Origin: Actibacterium ureilyticum
Lineage (GTDB): Bacteria; Pseudomonadota; Alphaproteobacteria; Rhodobacterales; Rhodobacteraceae
Direction: 5' to 3'
Length of the DNA stretch: 64,000 nt
NCBI RefSeq assembly: GCF_002285435.1
Contig: NZ_NSBT01000006.1
Span: forward strand, 64,501 to 128,500
Shown: piece after piece, positions 1 to 10,439 of the stretch
How positions within the stretch are numbered: position 1 is the stretch's first letter
How the letters are laid out: the number at the start of each line of letters is the position of its first letter
The notes under the pieces: model-generated
The model's input: only the letters and a program-made list of their open reading frames with translations
Database searches by the model: none
Told to the model about the DNA's origin: nothing
Translations under genes and position numbers: made by a program

Positions 1-383
1 ACCACCACGCAGTCGCAATCGGCGGCAACCACCCCGGCCCCGGCAATGGCGGTGTCCAATGCCCGGTCGAATGTGGGAAAGACGACCTCGCCGCCCGCGC
101 GCAGCGCGCCGAGCAGGCGCTTGAACCCGTCCAGGTCGAAGCTTTCCGGCGCGCCCTTGCGGTGCAGCAACCCGCGCGCCTGAAGGATCGGATTGGCCAG
201 GTGAAACCCGTCCATCGGCACCACCTGCGCCGCGCGTCCCGCTTCCGTCAGGCGGTCGGCCAGTTCCTGTGCCAGGCGCGACTTGCCACTGGCCGGCGCC
301 CCGGCCAGCGCGATCAGACGCCGCCCCGCAGGCAGCCCCGCCACCATCGGCAGCAGGCCGTCGATCCCGGTCAATGTGGTCAT
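1..383 (-). CDS. frcK: FrcK-type sugar/nucleoside kinase family protein (partial, C-terminus beyond window)
   Basis: This is a P-loop kinase of the uridine kinase/pantothenate kinase-like group, the kinase that closes fructose (frc) operons. The first 127 codons are present and the rest runs off the left edge. Walker A GAPASGKS lies at residues 28-35, followed by DGFH near 58-61 and an RKGAPESFD segment near 75-83, both typical of this family. The start ATG overlaps the frcA stop as ATGA, so translation is probably coupled. Order after frcB-frcC-frcA is the main reason for the FrcK name. Phosphorylation of the imported sugar is inferred from other frc operons and not proven by the sequence. 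Confidence 0.8.
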   Translation of the reverse strand, partial: MTTLTGIDGLLPMVAGLPAGRRLIALAGAPASGKSRLAQELADRLTEAGRAAQVVPMDGFHLANPILQARGLLHRKGAPESFDLDGFKRLLGALRAGGEVVFPTFDRALDTAIAGAGVVAADCDCVV

Positions 384-1153
384 GCGGCGGCAGGTGCCTC
401 GGGCAGTTTCGCGCCGGTCATATAAGCCACGGCGTCGGACATGGTGCAATCGCCGGGCTTCACCACGCACAGCCGTTTGCCCAGCCGGTGGACATGAATG
501 CGGTCGGCGACCTCGAACACATGGGGCATGTTGTGGCTGATCAGGATGATCGGAATGCCGCGCGATTTCACGTCCTGGATCAGCTCCAGCACCCGGCGGC
601 TTTCCTTGACCCCCAGGGCGGCGGTGGGTTCGTCCAGGATCACCACCTTGGACCCGAACGCCGCCGCGCGCGCCACCGCGACGCCCTGCCGCTGACCGCC
701 CGACAGGCTTTCGACCGCCTGGTTGATGTTCTGGATCGTGGCCAGGCCCAGCTCGTTCAGCTTTTCGCGCGCGAATGCCTGCATCGCGGGCTTGTCCAGC
801 ATCCGGAACCACCGGCCCAGAAGCCCCTGGCGGCGCAGCTCGCGCCCCATGAACATGTTGTCGGCAATCGACAGGGCGGGGGACATCGCCAATTGCTGAT
901 AGACGGTTTCGATCCCGGCCTCGCGCGCCTCGATCGGGCTGCGAAAGGCGACTGTGCGGCCGTCCAGCGTGACCGTGCCCGCATCCGGGGTCAGGGCGCC
1001 TGACACCGCCTTGATCAGCGATGACTTGCCCGCGCCATTGTCGCCGATCACGGCCAGGATCTCGCCCGGCATCAGGTCGAAATCGGCGTGGTCGATGGCG
1101 GTGACCTTGCCAAAGCGTTTGACCAGCCCGCGTGCCTTCAGAATGGGTTCCAT
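380..1153 (-). CDS. frcA: Sugar ABC transporter ATP-binding protein FrcA
   Basis: This 257-residue cytoplasmic ATPase energises uptake of fructose or a related sugar together with FrcB and FrcC. It has one ABC domain: Walker A GDNGAGKS at 37-44, signature LSGGQ at 150-154, Walker B VVILDE at 170-175 and the H-loop His at 207. Length and the single domain distinguish FrcA from RbsA/XylG-type proteins, which carry two fused ATPase domains. The ATG is placed at 1153 because it shares its A with the frcC stop (TGATG). The open frame extends further upstream, but that part only shadows frcC. Confidence 0.9.
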   Translation of the reverse strand: MEPILKARGLVKRFGKVTAIDHADFDLMPGEILAVIGDNGAGKSSLIKAVSGALTPDAGTVTLDGRTVAFRSPIEAREAGIETVYQQLAMSPALSIADNMFMGRELRRQGLLGRWFRMLDKPAMQAFAREKLNELGLATIQNINQAVESLSGGQRQGVAVARAAAFGSKVVILDEPTAALGVKESRRVLELIQDVKSRGIPIILISHNMPHVFEVADRIHVHRLGKRLCVVKPGDCTMSDAVAYMTGAKLPEAPAAA

Positions 1154-2220
1154 CACGCCGTCACCTTTCTGATCCATTGATCGACCGCAACCGCCCCGAT
1201 GATCAGCGCCCCGATCAGCAGGAATGTCCATTGCGGGTTCGCGCCCGCCATTCGAAGGCCCAGTTCGAACACGCCAACGATCAGCGCGCCGAAGAACGCA
1301 CCCAGGATCGAGCCGCGCCCGCCAAAGAGCGATATGCCCCCGATCACCACGGCGGTGATCGACTGGATATTGCCGATGACCCCCGTCGTGGCCGAGGGCG
1401 AGACAGAGCCGAAGCGCCCGATCATCACCCAGCCCGCCAGGCCGCAGATGAACCCCACCAGCATATAGACCGACATCAGCGTGCCGTGGACGTTCACGCC
1501 CGACAGTTCGGCGGCCTCGGGGTCGTCGCCCACTGCGTACACGTGCCGCCCCCAGGCCGTGTGCCGCAGCGCATAGGCCAGGATCAGCACCAGCGCGATC
1601 ATCAGCAGCACCCCCAGCGTGAAGGTCGCCCCGGCCAGTTGCATCTTCAGGCCCAGGAACTGCAGAAATGGCGCCTCGGCCTCGATATCCTGGGCGCGGA
1701 TGGTTTCGTTTGCCGAATATAGATAGTTGGCCGCCAGCACGATCTGCCACATGCCCAGCGTCACGATGAAGGGCGGCAGCTTCACCCGCGACACCAGCCA
1801 GCCGCTGACCGCGCCGATGGCGGTGCCCGCCGCCAGCCCCAGCGCAACCGCGATGGGCGCGGGGATGCCATAGCGGAAGGTGAACTGTCCCATGATGACC
1901 GAACACAGCACCGCAATCGCGCCCACGCTCAGGTCGATGCCCGCCGTCAGGATGACCAGCGATTGCGCGGCGGCCAGAACCCCCACGATCTGCACCTGTT
2001 GCAGGATCAGCGTCAGCGCGAAGGGCGAGAAGAATTTCGATCCCAACAGCACGCCGAACAGCGTCAGCGCGGCGATCAGAACGATCAGCGGCACCAGCGC
2101 GGGGGTGGTGTGCAGCAGGTGGTGAAAGCGCCCGATGATCCCCTTGTCGCCCGCGTCGAAACGCGCGACGTCGGTTGTGGCGCCTGCGGCGGCGGCCTCG
2201 TAATTGTCGGTCTGTGACAT
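1153..2220 (-). CDS. frcC: Sugar ABC transporter permease FrcC
   Basis: This inner-membrane permease of the ribose/fructose family has 355 residues and several hydrophobic helices. The cytoplasmic coupling segment includes GDDPEAAELSGVNV, the conserved loop that contacts the ATPase. The soluble N-terminus (about 45 residues) precedes the first membrane span. The start at MSQTDN is preferred over an in-frame ATG 16 codons upstream, whose extension is proline-rich and unlike the family. It lies between frcB (90-base gap) and frcA (one-base overlap). Substrate is inferred from operon order; ribose or another monosaccharide is possible. Confidence 0.88.
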   Translation of the reverse strand: MSQTDNYEAAAAGATTDVARFDAGDKGIIGRFHHLLHTTPALVPLIVLIAALTLFGVLLGSKFFSPFALTLILQQVQIVGVLAAAQSLVILTAGIDLSVGAIAVLCSVIMGQFTFRYGIPAPIAVALGLAAGTAIGAVSGWLVSRVKLPPFIVTLGMWQIVLAANYLYSANETIRAQDIEAEAPFLQFLGLKMQLAGATFTLGVLLMIALVLILAYALRHTAWGRHVYAVGDDPEAAELSGVNVHGTLMSVYMLVGFICGLAGWVMIGRFGSVSPSATTGVIGNIQSITAVVIGGISLFGGRGSILGAFFGALIVGVFELGLRMAGANPQWTFLLIGALIIGAVAVDQWIRKVTA

Positions 2221-2309
2221 GGCGGATCCCCTGTCCGGTGGGCGGTGTCCGGGGGCAGGGGGCGGCACGGGGCCGCCCCCACCCGAAAGATGGTGTCAGG
2301 CGGGGCGGC

Positions 2310-3329
2310 TCAGCCCCAGCACAGTTCCGCGCCCTTGGCCGAATCCAGGCTTTCGATCCCGTCGGCGGGCGCGTCGGTGATCAGGGCGACGCCGGTGTCG
2401 AAGAAATCCTTGCCCTCGGTCGCCTGGGGCTTGGTGCCGTCACTGGCCCAGGCGGCGATCGCCTCGATCCCTTTCGAGGCCATCAGCAGCGGATATTGCT
2501 GCGACGTGGCGCCGATCACCCCATCGGCCACGTTCTGCACGCCGGGGCAGCCTCCATCGACCGACACGATCAGCACATCGTTTTCCCGGCCCACGGATTT
2601 CAGCGCCTCGAACGCACCGGCGGCCGCCGGTTCGTTGATCGTATAGACGACATTGATGAAGGGGTCGGTCGCCAGCAGGTTCTCCATCGCCTTGCGGCCG
2701 CCTTCCTCGTTGCCCTGGGTCACGTCATGGCCGACGATGCGGGGATCGGTCTCGTCCCCCCATTTGTCGGGATCGCCCAGATCGATGCCGAAACCCTGCA
2801 GGAAGCCCTGATCGCGCAGGACGCCCACGGTCGGCTGGCTGACATCCAGGTCCAGCATCGCGATCTTTGCATCCGCCGCCGCATCGCCAAGCGAGGCCGC
2901 AGCCCATTGGCCGATCAGCTCGCCCGCCAGGAAATTGTCGGTGGCAAAGGTCATGTCGGCGGCATCGATCGGGTCCAGCGGCGTGTCCAGCGCGATGACC
3001 AGGATACCGGCATCGCGTGCCTGCTGCACAACCGGCACGATCCCCGAGGTGTCGGATGCGGTCAGCAATATGCCCTTGGCCCCGTTGGCGATGCAGGTTT
3101 CAATCGCCGCGACCTGGCTTTCATTGTCGCCATCGACCTTGCCGGCATAGCTGTTCAGGGTGATGCCCAACTCTTCGGCCTTGGCGGTCGCCCCCTCGCG
3201 CATCTTGACGAAGAACGGGTTGGTGTCGGTCTTGGTGATGATGCAGGCGGAAACGCCATGCCCTTCGGCGAAGGCGCCCCCGCTCATCGCGGCCAGCGCC
3301 AGCGCACTGCCAAGCAGCAGTTTTGTCAT
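2310..3329 (-). CDS. frcB: Fructose-type periplasmic sugar-binding protein FrcB
   Basis: This is the first gene of the transporter operon: a 339-residue periplasmic binding protein of the RbsB/FrcB (type 1) family. A Sec signal peptide ends at GGAFA, near residue 21. The mature protein shows family blocks such as [16 protein letters not shown] and [13 protein letters not shown], and the second-lobe VSVDGGCPG segment. It captures the sugar and delivers it to FrcC. The following ROK regulator, the divergent operator and the FrcK kinase make fructose or a related sugar the best guess. Exact specificity cannot be read from sequence alone. Confidence 0.88.
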   Translation of the reverse strand: MTKLLLGSALALAAMSGGAFAEGHGVSACIITKTDTNPFFVKMREGATAKAEELGITLNSYAGKVDGDNESQVAAIETCIANGAKGILLTASDTSGIVPVVQQARDAGILVIALDTPLDPIDAADMTFATDNFLAGELIGQWAAASLGDAAADAKIAMLDLDVSQPTVGVLRDQGFLQGFGIDLGDPDKWGDETDPRIVGHDVTQGNEEGGRKAMENLLATDPFINVVYTINEPAAAGAFEALKSVGRENDVLIVSVDGGCPGVQNVADGVIGATSQQYPLLMASKGIEAIAAWASDGTKPQATEGKDFFDTGVALITDAPADGIESLDSAKGAELCWG

Positions 3330-3399
3330 TCTATCCTCCCTGGTTTGCCACCGTTCCTCGCAGTGGCGATGGCTTTAGGAGGCGCGATTCACCAGATCA

Positions 3400-3428
3400 T
3401 GTCAATAAATAAATAAACTTGATTTATT
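3400..3428. promoter_or_regulatory. Candidate ROK-repressor operator and frcB promoter -35 box
   Basis: The short gap between divergent frcB and the ROK regulator is strikingly AT-rich. A perfect inverted repeat AATAAA-CTTGA-TTTATT occupies 3412-3428. Next to it, on the minus strand, is a consensus -35 box TTGACA (3405-3400) reading toward frcB; no clear -10 box follows. ROK proteins such as NagC and XylR bind AT-rich palindromes, so sugar-relieved repression of frcBCAK and autoregulation is the natural inference. Confidence 0.55.
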
Positions 3429-3479
3429 AATTTGCGGCGCCCTTAAATGGGCCGGACCGACCGACAACCGGAATGGGGC

Positions 3480-4679
3480 ATGACAACGGGACAGCTCAGC
3501 ATATTGCATAGCGGCGTCAACCAAAGCGGGGTGCGGGCGCATAACGAACGGCTGCTGTTGTCGACGCTGCACCGTCATGGCGCCCTGCCGGGCAGCGCGA
3601 TTGCGCGCCAGACGGGATTGTCGCCGCAGACCGTATCCGTGATCCTGCGCAAGCTCGAGGCTGACGGGCTGGTCTGCCGGGGCGAGCGAATGCGCGGCAA
3701 GGTGGGCAAGCCGTCGGTGCCGATGGCGCTGTGTCCCGATGGGGTCCTGTCCTATGGGCTGAAGATCGGGCGGCGCAGTGCCGATCTGGTGCTGATGGAT
3801 CTGAGCGGATCGGTCCGACGCCATATGAGCATCCAGTACCCCTATCCCGTGCCGGATCAGGTCACCGCTTTCCTGCGCGATGCGTTCGCCCGGATCAGTG
3901 CCGACCTGACCCCGCAGGAACAGGCGCGGATCTGCGGCATCGGGGTGGCCCGCCCGTTCGAGCTGTGGCGCTGGCACGAAATCGTCGGCGCCCCGCAAGA
4001 GGCGCTGAATGTCTGGAAACGGGTCGAGATCCCGGCCTTGCTGGCCGATCTGACCGATCTGCCGGTGTTCGAGCTGAACGATGCCACCGCCGCCTGCCGG
4101 GCCGAGCATATGTTCGGCAGCGGTAAGCGGTTTGGCGATTACGCCTATTTCTTTCTGGGGGCCTTTATCGGGGGCGGCGTCGTGCTGAACCATGACGTGT
4201 TCGAAGGCAATCGTGGCAACGCGGGTGCCATGGGGCCGATGCTGGTGGCAGGCGACGGGGGGCGCAAACGGCAATTGCTGGAGGTCGCCTCGTTCCACGT
4301 TCTGGAACAGGAGCTTGCCGCCGCCGGGCTGGACCCGGCACAGCTGTGGCGCCAGCCGCAGGATTGGTCAGGCATCGCGCCCCAGGTCGATCGCTGGGCG
4401 GACCGCACGATTCAGGCGCTGGCCCATGCCGGTCTGTCCGTCTGCGCCGTCATCGATTTCGAGGCGATCGTGATCGACGGCGCCATGCCCGCCACGCTGC
4501 GCCGCCGGTTGGTCGATGGCGTGCGCGCGGCGCTTTCCCGGCTGGACGCGCGCGGGCTGATCGTACCGCAGGTGGCCGAGGGCAGCATTGGCGCCGACGC
4601 GCGCGCCATCGGTGCGGCCTGTGCCCCGATCATCGCGCAGTTTCTGCTGAACGCGCATTTCGGCTTTGCCGAGGCCTGA
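3480..4679 (+). CDS. ROK family transcriptional regulator (FrcR-type)
   Basis: This 399-residue protein has an N-terminal winged helix-turn-helix (about residues 15-70, ARQTGLSPQTVSVILRKLE) followed by a ROK sugar-kinase-like domain (FFLGAFIGGGVVLNHDVFEGNRGNAG, split by variation in the glycine loop). It diverges from frcB, matching the frcR-frcBCAK layout known in rhizobia, and probably represses the operon until its sugar binds. The usual ROK zinc motif is not clearly kept, so kinase activity is unlikely. An in-frame ATG at 3447 would add 11 residues. The start at 3480 is preferred because a GGAATGGGG stretch precedes it. It ends directly against the convergent oxoprolinase. Confidence 0.85.
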   Translation: MTTGQLSILHSGVNQSGVRAHNERLLLSTLHRHGALPGSAIARQTGLSPQTVSVILRKLEADGLVCRGERMRGKVGKPSVPMALCPDGVLSYGLKIGRRSADLVLMDLSGSVRRHMSIQYPYPVPDQVTAFLRDAFARISADLTPQEQARICGIGVARPFELWRWHEIVGAPQEALNVWKRVEIPALLADLTDLPVFELNDATAACRAEHMFGSGKRFGDYAYFFLGAFIGGGVVLNHDVFEGNRGNAGAMGPMLVAGDGGRKRQLLEVASFHVLEQELAAAGLDPAQLWRQPQDWSGIAPQVDRWADRTIQALAHAGLSVCAVIDFEAIVIDGAMPATLRRRLVDGVRAALSRLDARGLIVPQVAEGSIGADARAIGAACAPIIAQFLLNAHFGFAEA

Positions 4680-7600
4680 TCAGCCCTCGGGGCCGAACCC
4701 GCCACCGCCCGGTGTCTCCATCAGGAAGATGTCCCCGGCGGCCATATCAGCGGCATCGTTTCCGGCCAACTCGTCAACCCGCCCGTCGGCCCGGATGACC
4801 GCGTTGCGCCCGCAGGCGCCATTGCCGCCCCCCGCCGCCCCCTGTGGCGGCACCACCCGGTGCGAGCTGAGGACCGTGGCCGTCGCCGGTTCCAGAAACC
4901 GCAGTTTCCGCCGGATACCGTTGCCGCCCGTGTGACGGCCCCCGCCAACCGATCCGCGCCGGATCGAAAACTCCTCGACCCGCACCGGAAAGCGCCATTC
5001 CAGAACCTCGGGATCGGTCATCAGCGTGTTGGTCATGTGCGAATGCACCGCATCGGTCCCGTCGAAATCGGGCCCCGCGCCGGTGCCGCCGCAGATGGTC
5101 TCGTAATTCTGATAGCTGTCGTTGCCATAGACGAAATTGTTCATCGTCCCCTGCGACCCCGCGATCACCCCCAGCGCGCCGAACAGCGTGTCGGCAATGG
5201 CCTGGCTGACCTCGGTATTGCCGGCGATCACGGCGGCCGGATAGCGCGGGTTGATCATCGACCCGTCCGGCACCCGGATCGTCAGGGGTTTCAGGCACCC
5301 CTCGTTCATCGGGATATCGGCGCCCACCAGCGTGCGGAAGACATAGAGCACAACCGCGTGGCAGATCGACAGCGGCGCGTTGTAGTTGCCCTTGTCCTGA
5401 TCGCTGGTGCCGGTGAAATCGATCAGCGCGGTGCGGGCATCGCGGTCCACGGTGATTTCCACCGCGATCTGCTGACCGCTGTCCAGCGCATAGGTGTTGC
5501 GCCCGTCGCGCAGCACACCCAGCACGCGGCGCACGCTCTCCTCGGCATTGTCCTGGACGTGCCGCATATAGGCCTGCACCGCGTCCAGCCCGAACTGCGC
5601 CACCATCTTGCGGACCTCACGCGCGCCGGTTTCGTTCGCGGCGATCTGCGCGGCCAGATCGGCCATGTTGTCGTCGATATTGCGACAGGGATAGGGGCCA
5701 GAGCCCAGCAGCGCACGGGTTTCCGCGGCCCGGAAGTGCCCCCGATCGACCAGCTTGAAATTATCGATCACCACGCCTTCTTCGTCGATATGCGTGCTGT
5801 CGGGCGGGGCCGAGCCGGGCGTGCGCCCGCCGATATCCGCGTGATGCCCGCGCGAGCCGACGAAGAACAGGATTTCATCCCCGGCATCGTCGAAGACCGG
5901 GGTGATGACCGTCACATCGGGCAGATGCGTGCCGCCATTGAACGGTGCGTTCAGCATGAAGACATCGCCCTTGGCGATCCGGCCCGCGTTTTCGCGGATC
6001 ACGGTGCGCACCGCGTCCCCCATCGAGCCCAGATGCACCGGCACATGCGGCGCGTTCGCCACCAGCCCGCCGGTCGGATCGAACAGTGCGCAGGAGAAAT
6101 CCAGCCGCTCCTTGATATTCACCGAATAGGCGGTGTTGGCCAGCGTCGCGCCCATCTGTTCGGCGATCGACATGAACAGGTTATTGAAAACCTCAAGCAG
6201 GATCGGATCGGCCTCGGTCCCGATGGCGTGTGCCGTCGGGCGTGGGGTCACACGCTCCAGCACCAGATTGCCCAGCCGGTCCACGCCCGCGCCCCAGCCC
6301 GGTTCGACGATGACGGTGCCCGTGGCCTCGGTGATAATGGCCGGGCCGGTGATCTTTTGGCCGGGTTTCAGCGCCGCGCGCCGGTAAAGCGGCGTGTCAT
6401 GGGCCGCGCCCGCGCTGTGCATGGGCACATGGGCCACGGGGGTGGCGGTGTCGGTCATGGCCGGGATTTCGGTTTCGGCGACCGCATCGGCGGTGCCCAC
6501 GGCCTCGACCAGCAGCGTGTCAATCAGCACATCGCGGGCGGGGTCGGCAAAACCGTAAAGCGCCTGATGCGCGGCATCGAAATCGCGGCGCATGGTATCG
6601 GCATCGGCCAGCGGCACGACCAGAACCTGATGCGAGCCGCTATAGCGCAACTGCGCCTGACGGATCGTGTCCACCGCCTCGGGCGCGACGCCCTGGCCTG
6701 TGACCTCGGCCCGTGCTTCGGCCGCCAGGCTGTCCAGCCGACGCGCCGCGCGGGCGGCGCTGTCACCGTCCAGCATGGCGTTGAACTGTTCTTGCCGCAG
6801 CGCGCGAATCTCGGCCAGACCCATGCCATAGGCCGACAGGACCCCTGCGAACGGGTGCAAGAACACCCGCCCCATCCCCAGCGCATCGGCCACCAGACAG
6901 GCATGCTGCCCGCCCGCGCCGCCGAAACAGTTCAGCGTGTAGTCCGTCACGTCATAACCGCGTTCGACCGAGACCTTCTTGATCGCGCGGGCCATGTTTT
7001 CGACCGCGATGCGCAAGAACCCCTCGGCCACCTCTTCCACCGGCAGGGGGGCGGCGGCGGTGTCGTCGGCAATCTGTGCCGCCAGCGCCGCGAATTTCGT
7101 GCGTACGGTGTCCACATCCAGCGGCTGATCGGCATCGGGGCCGAAGACATGCGGGAAATGATCGGGGTGCAGCTTGCCCAGCAGAACATTGCAATCGGTG
7201 ACTGTCAGCGGCCCGCCCCGGCGGTAACAGGCGGGGCCGGGATTGGCGCCCGCGCTTTCGGGGCCGACCTGAAACCGGTTGTCGCGGAATTGCAGGATCG
7301 AGCCGCCCCCCGCCGCAACCGTGTGGATGTTCATCATCGGCGCGCGCAGGCGGATGCCCGCGACCTCGGTCTCGAAATTGCGCTCGTACTGTCCGGCATA
7401 GTGGCAGACATCGGTCGATGTGCCGCCCATGTCGAACCCGATCAGCCGGTCCAGCCCCACCTGACCGGCGGTCTTGACCATGCCCACAACGCCGCCCGCG
7501 GGGCCGGACAGGATCGCATCCTTGCCCTGAAACAGCGCGGCATCGGTCAGCCCGCCATTCGACTGCATGAACATCAGCCGCTTGCCGTCATCGGCCCCTG

Positions 7601-8285
7601 CCGTCAGCGCATCGCGCACCTGCTCGACATAGCGGCGCAGGATCGGGCTGAGATAGGCATCGACCACGGTCGTGTCCCCGCGCCCGACCAGCTTCATCAG
7701 CGGGCTGGTGGCGTGGCTGGTCGAGATTTGCGTGAACCCGATATCGGCCGCGATTTCAGCGGCGCGTTGTTCATGGGCGGGCGATTTATAGCTGTGCATG
7801 AACGCGATGGCGACAGAGCGGATGCCATCATCGAACGCCGCCTGCAACGCTTTGCGCGTCGCGCCCTCGTCCAGCGGGGTCAGGACGGCGCCGCTGGCAT
7901 CCAGCCGCTCGGGGATTTCGGCCACGCGTTCATACAGCATCTGCGGCAGTTGGATATGCAGATCGAAAAGGCGCGGGCGGTTCTGATAGCCGATGCGCAG
8001 CAGGTCGCCCAACCCTTGGGTGATCAGCAGAAGCGTGCGGTCGCCCTTACGCTCCAGCAGCGCGTTGGTGGCGACGGTCGTGCCCATCTTGACCGCGTCG
8101 ATCGTCTGCGGCGGGATCGGGTCATCCGGCCTTAGCCCCAGCAACTCGCGAATGCCCTGCACCGCGGCATCGGCATAGCGTTCGGGGTTTTCCGAGAGCA
8201 GTTTATGCGTGTGCAGCCCGCCATCCGGATCGCGCGCGACGATGTCGGTAAATGTCCCGCCCCGGTCGATCCAGAATTGCCACAT
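4680..8285 (-). CDS. Fused hydantoinase/5-oxoprolinase (OplAH-type)
   Basis: This very large protein (about 1201 residues) fuses HyuA-like and HyuB-like halves, the size of bacterial and eukaryotic ATP-dependent 5-oxoprolinases. The HyuA half opens with DRGGTFTD (residues 7-14) and contains the [16 protein letters not shown] phosphate-binding segment. The HyuB half begins near residue 690 ([21 protein letters not shown]) and carries [15 protein letters not shown] and [11 protein letters not shown]. Expected reaction: 5-oxo-L-proline + ATP + water to glutamate, in glutathione turnover; other cyclic amides are possible. An ATG five codons upstream (8300) is an alternative start. It ends head-on against the ROK gene with no spacer, so it is a separate transcription unit from frc. 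Confidence 0.88.
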   Translation of the reverse strand: MWQFWIDRGGTFTDIVARDPDGGLHTHKLLSENPERYADAAVQGIRELLGLRPDDPIPPQTIDAVKMGTTVATNALLERKGDRTLLLITQGLGDLLRIGYQNRPRLFDLHIQLPQMLYERVAEIPERLDASGAVLTPLDEGATRKALQAAFDDGIRSVAIAFMHSYKSPAHEQRAAEIAADIGFTQISTSHATSPLMKLVGRGDTTVVDAYLSPILRRYVEQVRDALTAGADDGKRLMFMQSNGGLTDAALFQGKDAILSGPAGGVVGMVKTAGQVGLDRLIGFDMGGTSTDVCHYAGQYERNFETEVAGIRLRAPMMNIHTVAAGGGSILQFRDNRFQVGPESAGANPGPACYRRGGPLTVTDCNVLLGKLHPDHFPHVFGPDADQPLDVDTVRTKFAALAAQIADDTAAAPLPVEEVAEGFLRIAVENMARAIKKVSVERGYDVTDYTLNCFGGAGGQHACLVADALGMGRVFLHPFAGVLSAYGMGLAEIRALRQEQFNAMLDGDSAARAARRLDSLAAEARAEVTGQGVAPEAVDTIRQAQLRYSGSHQVLVVPLADADTMRRDFDAAHQALYGFADPARDVLIDTLLVEAVGTADAVAETEIPAMTDTATPVAHVPMHSAGAAHDTPLYRRAALKPGQKITGPAIITEATGTVIVEPGWGAGVDRLGNLVLERVTPRPTAHAIGTEADPILLEVFNNLFMSIAEQMGATLANTAYSVNIKERLDFSCALFDPTGGLVANAPHVPVHLGSMGDAVRTVIRENAGRIAKGDVFMLNAPFNGGTHLPDVTVITPVFDDAGDEILFFVGSRGHHADIGGRTPGSAPPDSTHIDEEGVVIDNFKLVDRGHFRAAETRALLGSGPYPCRNIDDNMADLAAQIAANETGAREVRKMVAQFGLDAVQAYMRHVQDNAEESVRRVLGVLRDGRNTYALDSGQQIAVEITVDRDARTALIDFTGTSDQDKGNYNAPLSICHAVVLYVFRTLVGADIPMNEGCLKPLTIRVPDGSMINPRYPAAVIAGNTEVSQAIADTLFGALGVIAGSQGTMNNFVYGNDSYQNYETICGGTGAGPDFDGTDAVHSHMTNTLMTDPEVLEWRFPVRVEEFSIRRGSVGGGRHTGGNGIRRKLRFLEPATATVLSSHRVVPPQGAAGGGNGACGRNAVIRADGRVDELAGNDAADMAAGDIFLMETPGGGGFGPEG

Positions 8286-8360
8286 CGCGTCTGCCCCCAT
8301 TCCTGCCGCGGGCGACTATGGGGTATTTCGCGGGCCATGGAAACCCAAGGCCCCGGGGCG

Positions 8361-9062
8361 TCAGGCCATCGTGCCCAGAACGCCCTCGGCCGCCGCGCGG
8401 ATCGCGCGGATATTGGCGCCATAGGGGGCCGGGTCGCTGACCGAGCCGCCCTTGAACACCGCCGAGCCCGCGACCAGCACATCGGCGCCCGCCGCCGCCA
8501 TCAGCGGCGCGGTTTCGGGCGTGATGCCGCCGTCGATCTCGATATGAACCGGACGGTCGCCAATCATCGCGCGCAGGCGTTTCACCTTGTCGATCTGGCT
8601 GTGAATGAATTTCTGCCCGCCGAAGCCGGGGTTCACGGTCATGACGCAGATCAGGTCGACCATGTCGATCAGGTATTCCACATCCTCGATCCCCGTACCG
8701 GGGTTCAGCGCCAGACCGGCCTTGCAGCCTGCGCCGCGAATGGCCTGCAACGTGCGGTGGATGTGCGGTCCCGCTTCCAGATGCGCGGTCAGGATATCGG
8801 CGCCCGCTTCGGCATAGGCGTCGATATAGGGATCGACCGGTGCGATCATCAGATGCACGTCCATCACCGTTTTCACATGCGGGCGAAAGGCTTTGACGGC
8901 GGGCGGGCCAAAGGTCAGGTTCGGCACGAAATGCCCGTCCATCACATCGACATGGACCCAATCGGCGCCCTGGGCCTCGATGGCCTGAATCTCGGCCCCG
9001 AAGTTGGCGAAATCGGCGGACAGGATCGACGGGGCGATCTTGATGGTGCGGTCAAAGCTCAT
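8361..9062 (-). CDS. rpe: Ribulose-phosphate 3-epimerase
   Basis: This 233-residue TIM-barrel enzyme interconverts ribulose 5-phosphate and xylulose 5-phosphate in the pentose phosphate and Calvin pathways. Family signatures are clear: IKIAPSILSADFANFG at the N-terminus, HVDVMDGHFVPN with metal/catalytic residues H37, D39 and D42, DVHLMI with H70, and the phosphate-binding IDGGITPETAP near the C-terminus. The start at MSFDRT gives the normal family length; a longer in-frame extension has no family character. It is transcribed in the same direction as the oxoprolinase downstream, with a 75-base gap. Confidence 0.95.
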   Translation of the reverse strand: MSFDRTIKIAPSILSADFANFGAEIQAIEAQGADWVHVDVMDGHFVPNLTFGPPAVKAFRPHVKTVMDVHLMIAPVDPYIDAYAEAGADILTAHLEAGPHIHRTLQAIRGAGCKAGLALNPGTGIEDVEYLIDMVDLICVMTVNPGFGGQKFIHSQIDKVKRLRAMIGDRPVHIEIDGGITPETAPLMAAAGADVLVAGSAVFKGGSVSDPAPYGANIRAIRAAAEGVLGTMA

Positions 9063-9220
9063 GTCGGTGCCTTTCTGCCAGCGGCGTGTTTGGGCGTTCT
9101 CTTGCCCGATTTGCGCGGCAGGCGCCACGTTAAAATGCCCGGCCCGCCCGCGAAACCGCCGGTTTGCAGATGGCCGCGCGGGCCGCTAGGGTGGCGGCGT
9201 TTCCGAGCCCGGAGGGGTTG

Positions 9221-10360
9221 ATGCCCATGATCGCCTATCTCGCCGAATGGACGCGCAAGAAGGATACGCTGTTTGCCTCGCTGGCCGAGGCGGCGGGTGG
9301 GGGCGTGCGCCTGCGGGCCATCGGGTTGTCTCTGCGCGGGTATCCCGAAAGCGATGCGCGTGCGCGTGCTGCGCTGGCGGTGGCCAAGCGCCAGCCACGC
9401 GGGGCGCTGGGCAAATGGTTGAAATACTGGCTGATCCGGCTGCAGTACAATTGGGCGCGGCGCTATTTCACCCGCCATCCCGACCGGATCGCGGTGTGCT
9501 GGAACGGGCTGACGGGGTCGCGCCGGGCCTTTATGGCCGGGGCGCAGGACGCGGGCGCGGCGCGGCTTTTTGCCGAACTCGCGCCCTTTCCCGGCCGCGC
9601 CACGCTGGACCCCGAGGGGGTCAATGCCCAGAATTCCCTGCCGCGCGAGGGGGCGTTCTATCGCGGCTGGGCCGAGGGGCAGGGCGGTGTCGATGATAGC
9701 TGGCGCGGGCTGGGCGCGAACCTGACCGCGCGCGCCTCGCGCCGCGCCGATGTGGGGCAAGCGGGGGCCGAGGCGCTGGCGGATGCGGGCAATTTCCTGT
9801 TCGTGCCGTTGCAGGTGCCCAATGACAGCCAGATCACCCTGTTTGCGGGCTGGGTGCAATCGGTGCAGGGGATGGTGAGCGCGCTGGCCGAGGCCGCGCA
9901 GGCGCTGCCCGACGGCTGGCATATCCGGATCAAGGAGCACCCGTCGGCTCGCACATCCCTGGCCGACGCGCTGGCCGACGCGCTGGAACGCGGCGGCGGT
10001 CGGCTGGTCGTCGACAATCAGACCGACACGTTCGAACAGGTCCGCGCCAGCGGCGGGGTGATCACAATCAACTCGTCCGTGGGGCTTCAGGCGTTCTTCC
10101 ATGACCGCCCGGTGATCGTGCTGGGACAGGCATTCTTTGCCATCGATGGGCTGGTGCATGTGGCGCCCGATTCCGACAGCCTGAAGGCGTTGCTGGCCGC
10201 ACCCGAAACGCTGCAATTCGATGCCGATCTGCGCGCCGATTTCATGACATTTCTTGATCGTACCTATTACCCGCGCATATCGACCGACCCGCAGGGCAAT
10301 GTTTCACTGGATCCGGGCGATGCACAGGCCAAGATCGCGCAGGCAACAGCCGTGAAATAA
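9221..10360 (+). CDS. Capsule polysaccharide biosynthesis/export (KpsS/KpsC-like) protein
   Basis: This 379-residue protein resembles the Capsule_synth family (KpsC/KpsS, Kdo glycosyltransferases). Recognisable pieces are the LFVPLQVPNDSQITLFAGW block (about residues 192-210), the IRIKEHPSA segment, and the C-terminal GGVITINSSVGLQAFFHDRP stretch, where such proteins bind the nucleotide sugar. The start follows a good GGAGGGG ribosome site at 9211-9217. No other capsule gene is nearby, so it is a lone copy between rpe and asd. Acceptor and donor sugars are unknown; the family assignment is moderately sure. Confidence 0.7.
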   Translation: MPMIAYLAEWTRKKDTLFASLAEAAGGGVRLRAIGLSLRGYPESDARARAALAVAKRQPRGALGKWLKYWLIRLQYNWARRYFTRHPDRIAVCWNGLTGSRRAFMAGAQDAGAARLFAELAPFPGRATLDPEGVNAQNSLPREGAFYRGWAEGQGGVDDSWRGLGANLTARASRRADVGQAGAEALADAGNFLFVPLQVPNDSQITLFAGWVQSVQGMVSALAEAAQALPDGWHIRIKEHPSARTSLADALADALERGGGRLVVDNQTDTFEQVRASGGVITINSSVGLQAFFHDRPVIVLGQAFFAIDGLVHVAPDSDSLKALLAAPETLQFDADLRADFMTFLDRTYYPRISTDPQGNVSLDPGDAQAKIAQATAVK

Positions 10361-10439
10361 GGGCTCTCGGGGCTTTTCCCCGCGCGCCCTTTCCTATATG
10401 GCTCCGCGCCAGTCATCAGACTCACGAAGGAGGTCCGAA

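Noticed and set aside
4860-8135. A 1091-codon open frame on the plus strand opposite the oxoprolinase
   Set aside because: It is antisense to a gene with clear HyuA/HyuB motifs and has no recognisable domain. Long antisense frames arise from strong G/C third-position bias.
8301-8360. GGGGTATTTCGCGGG resembling the GAGTATTT repeat element
   Set aside because: Only a short match, with no GGGGC/GCCCC hairpin in the right order; counted as chance.
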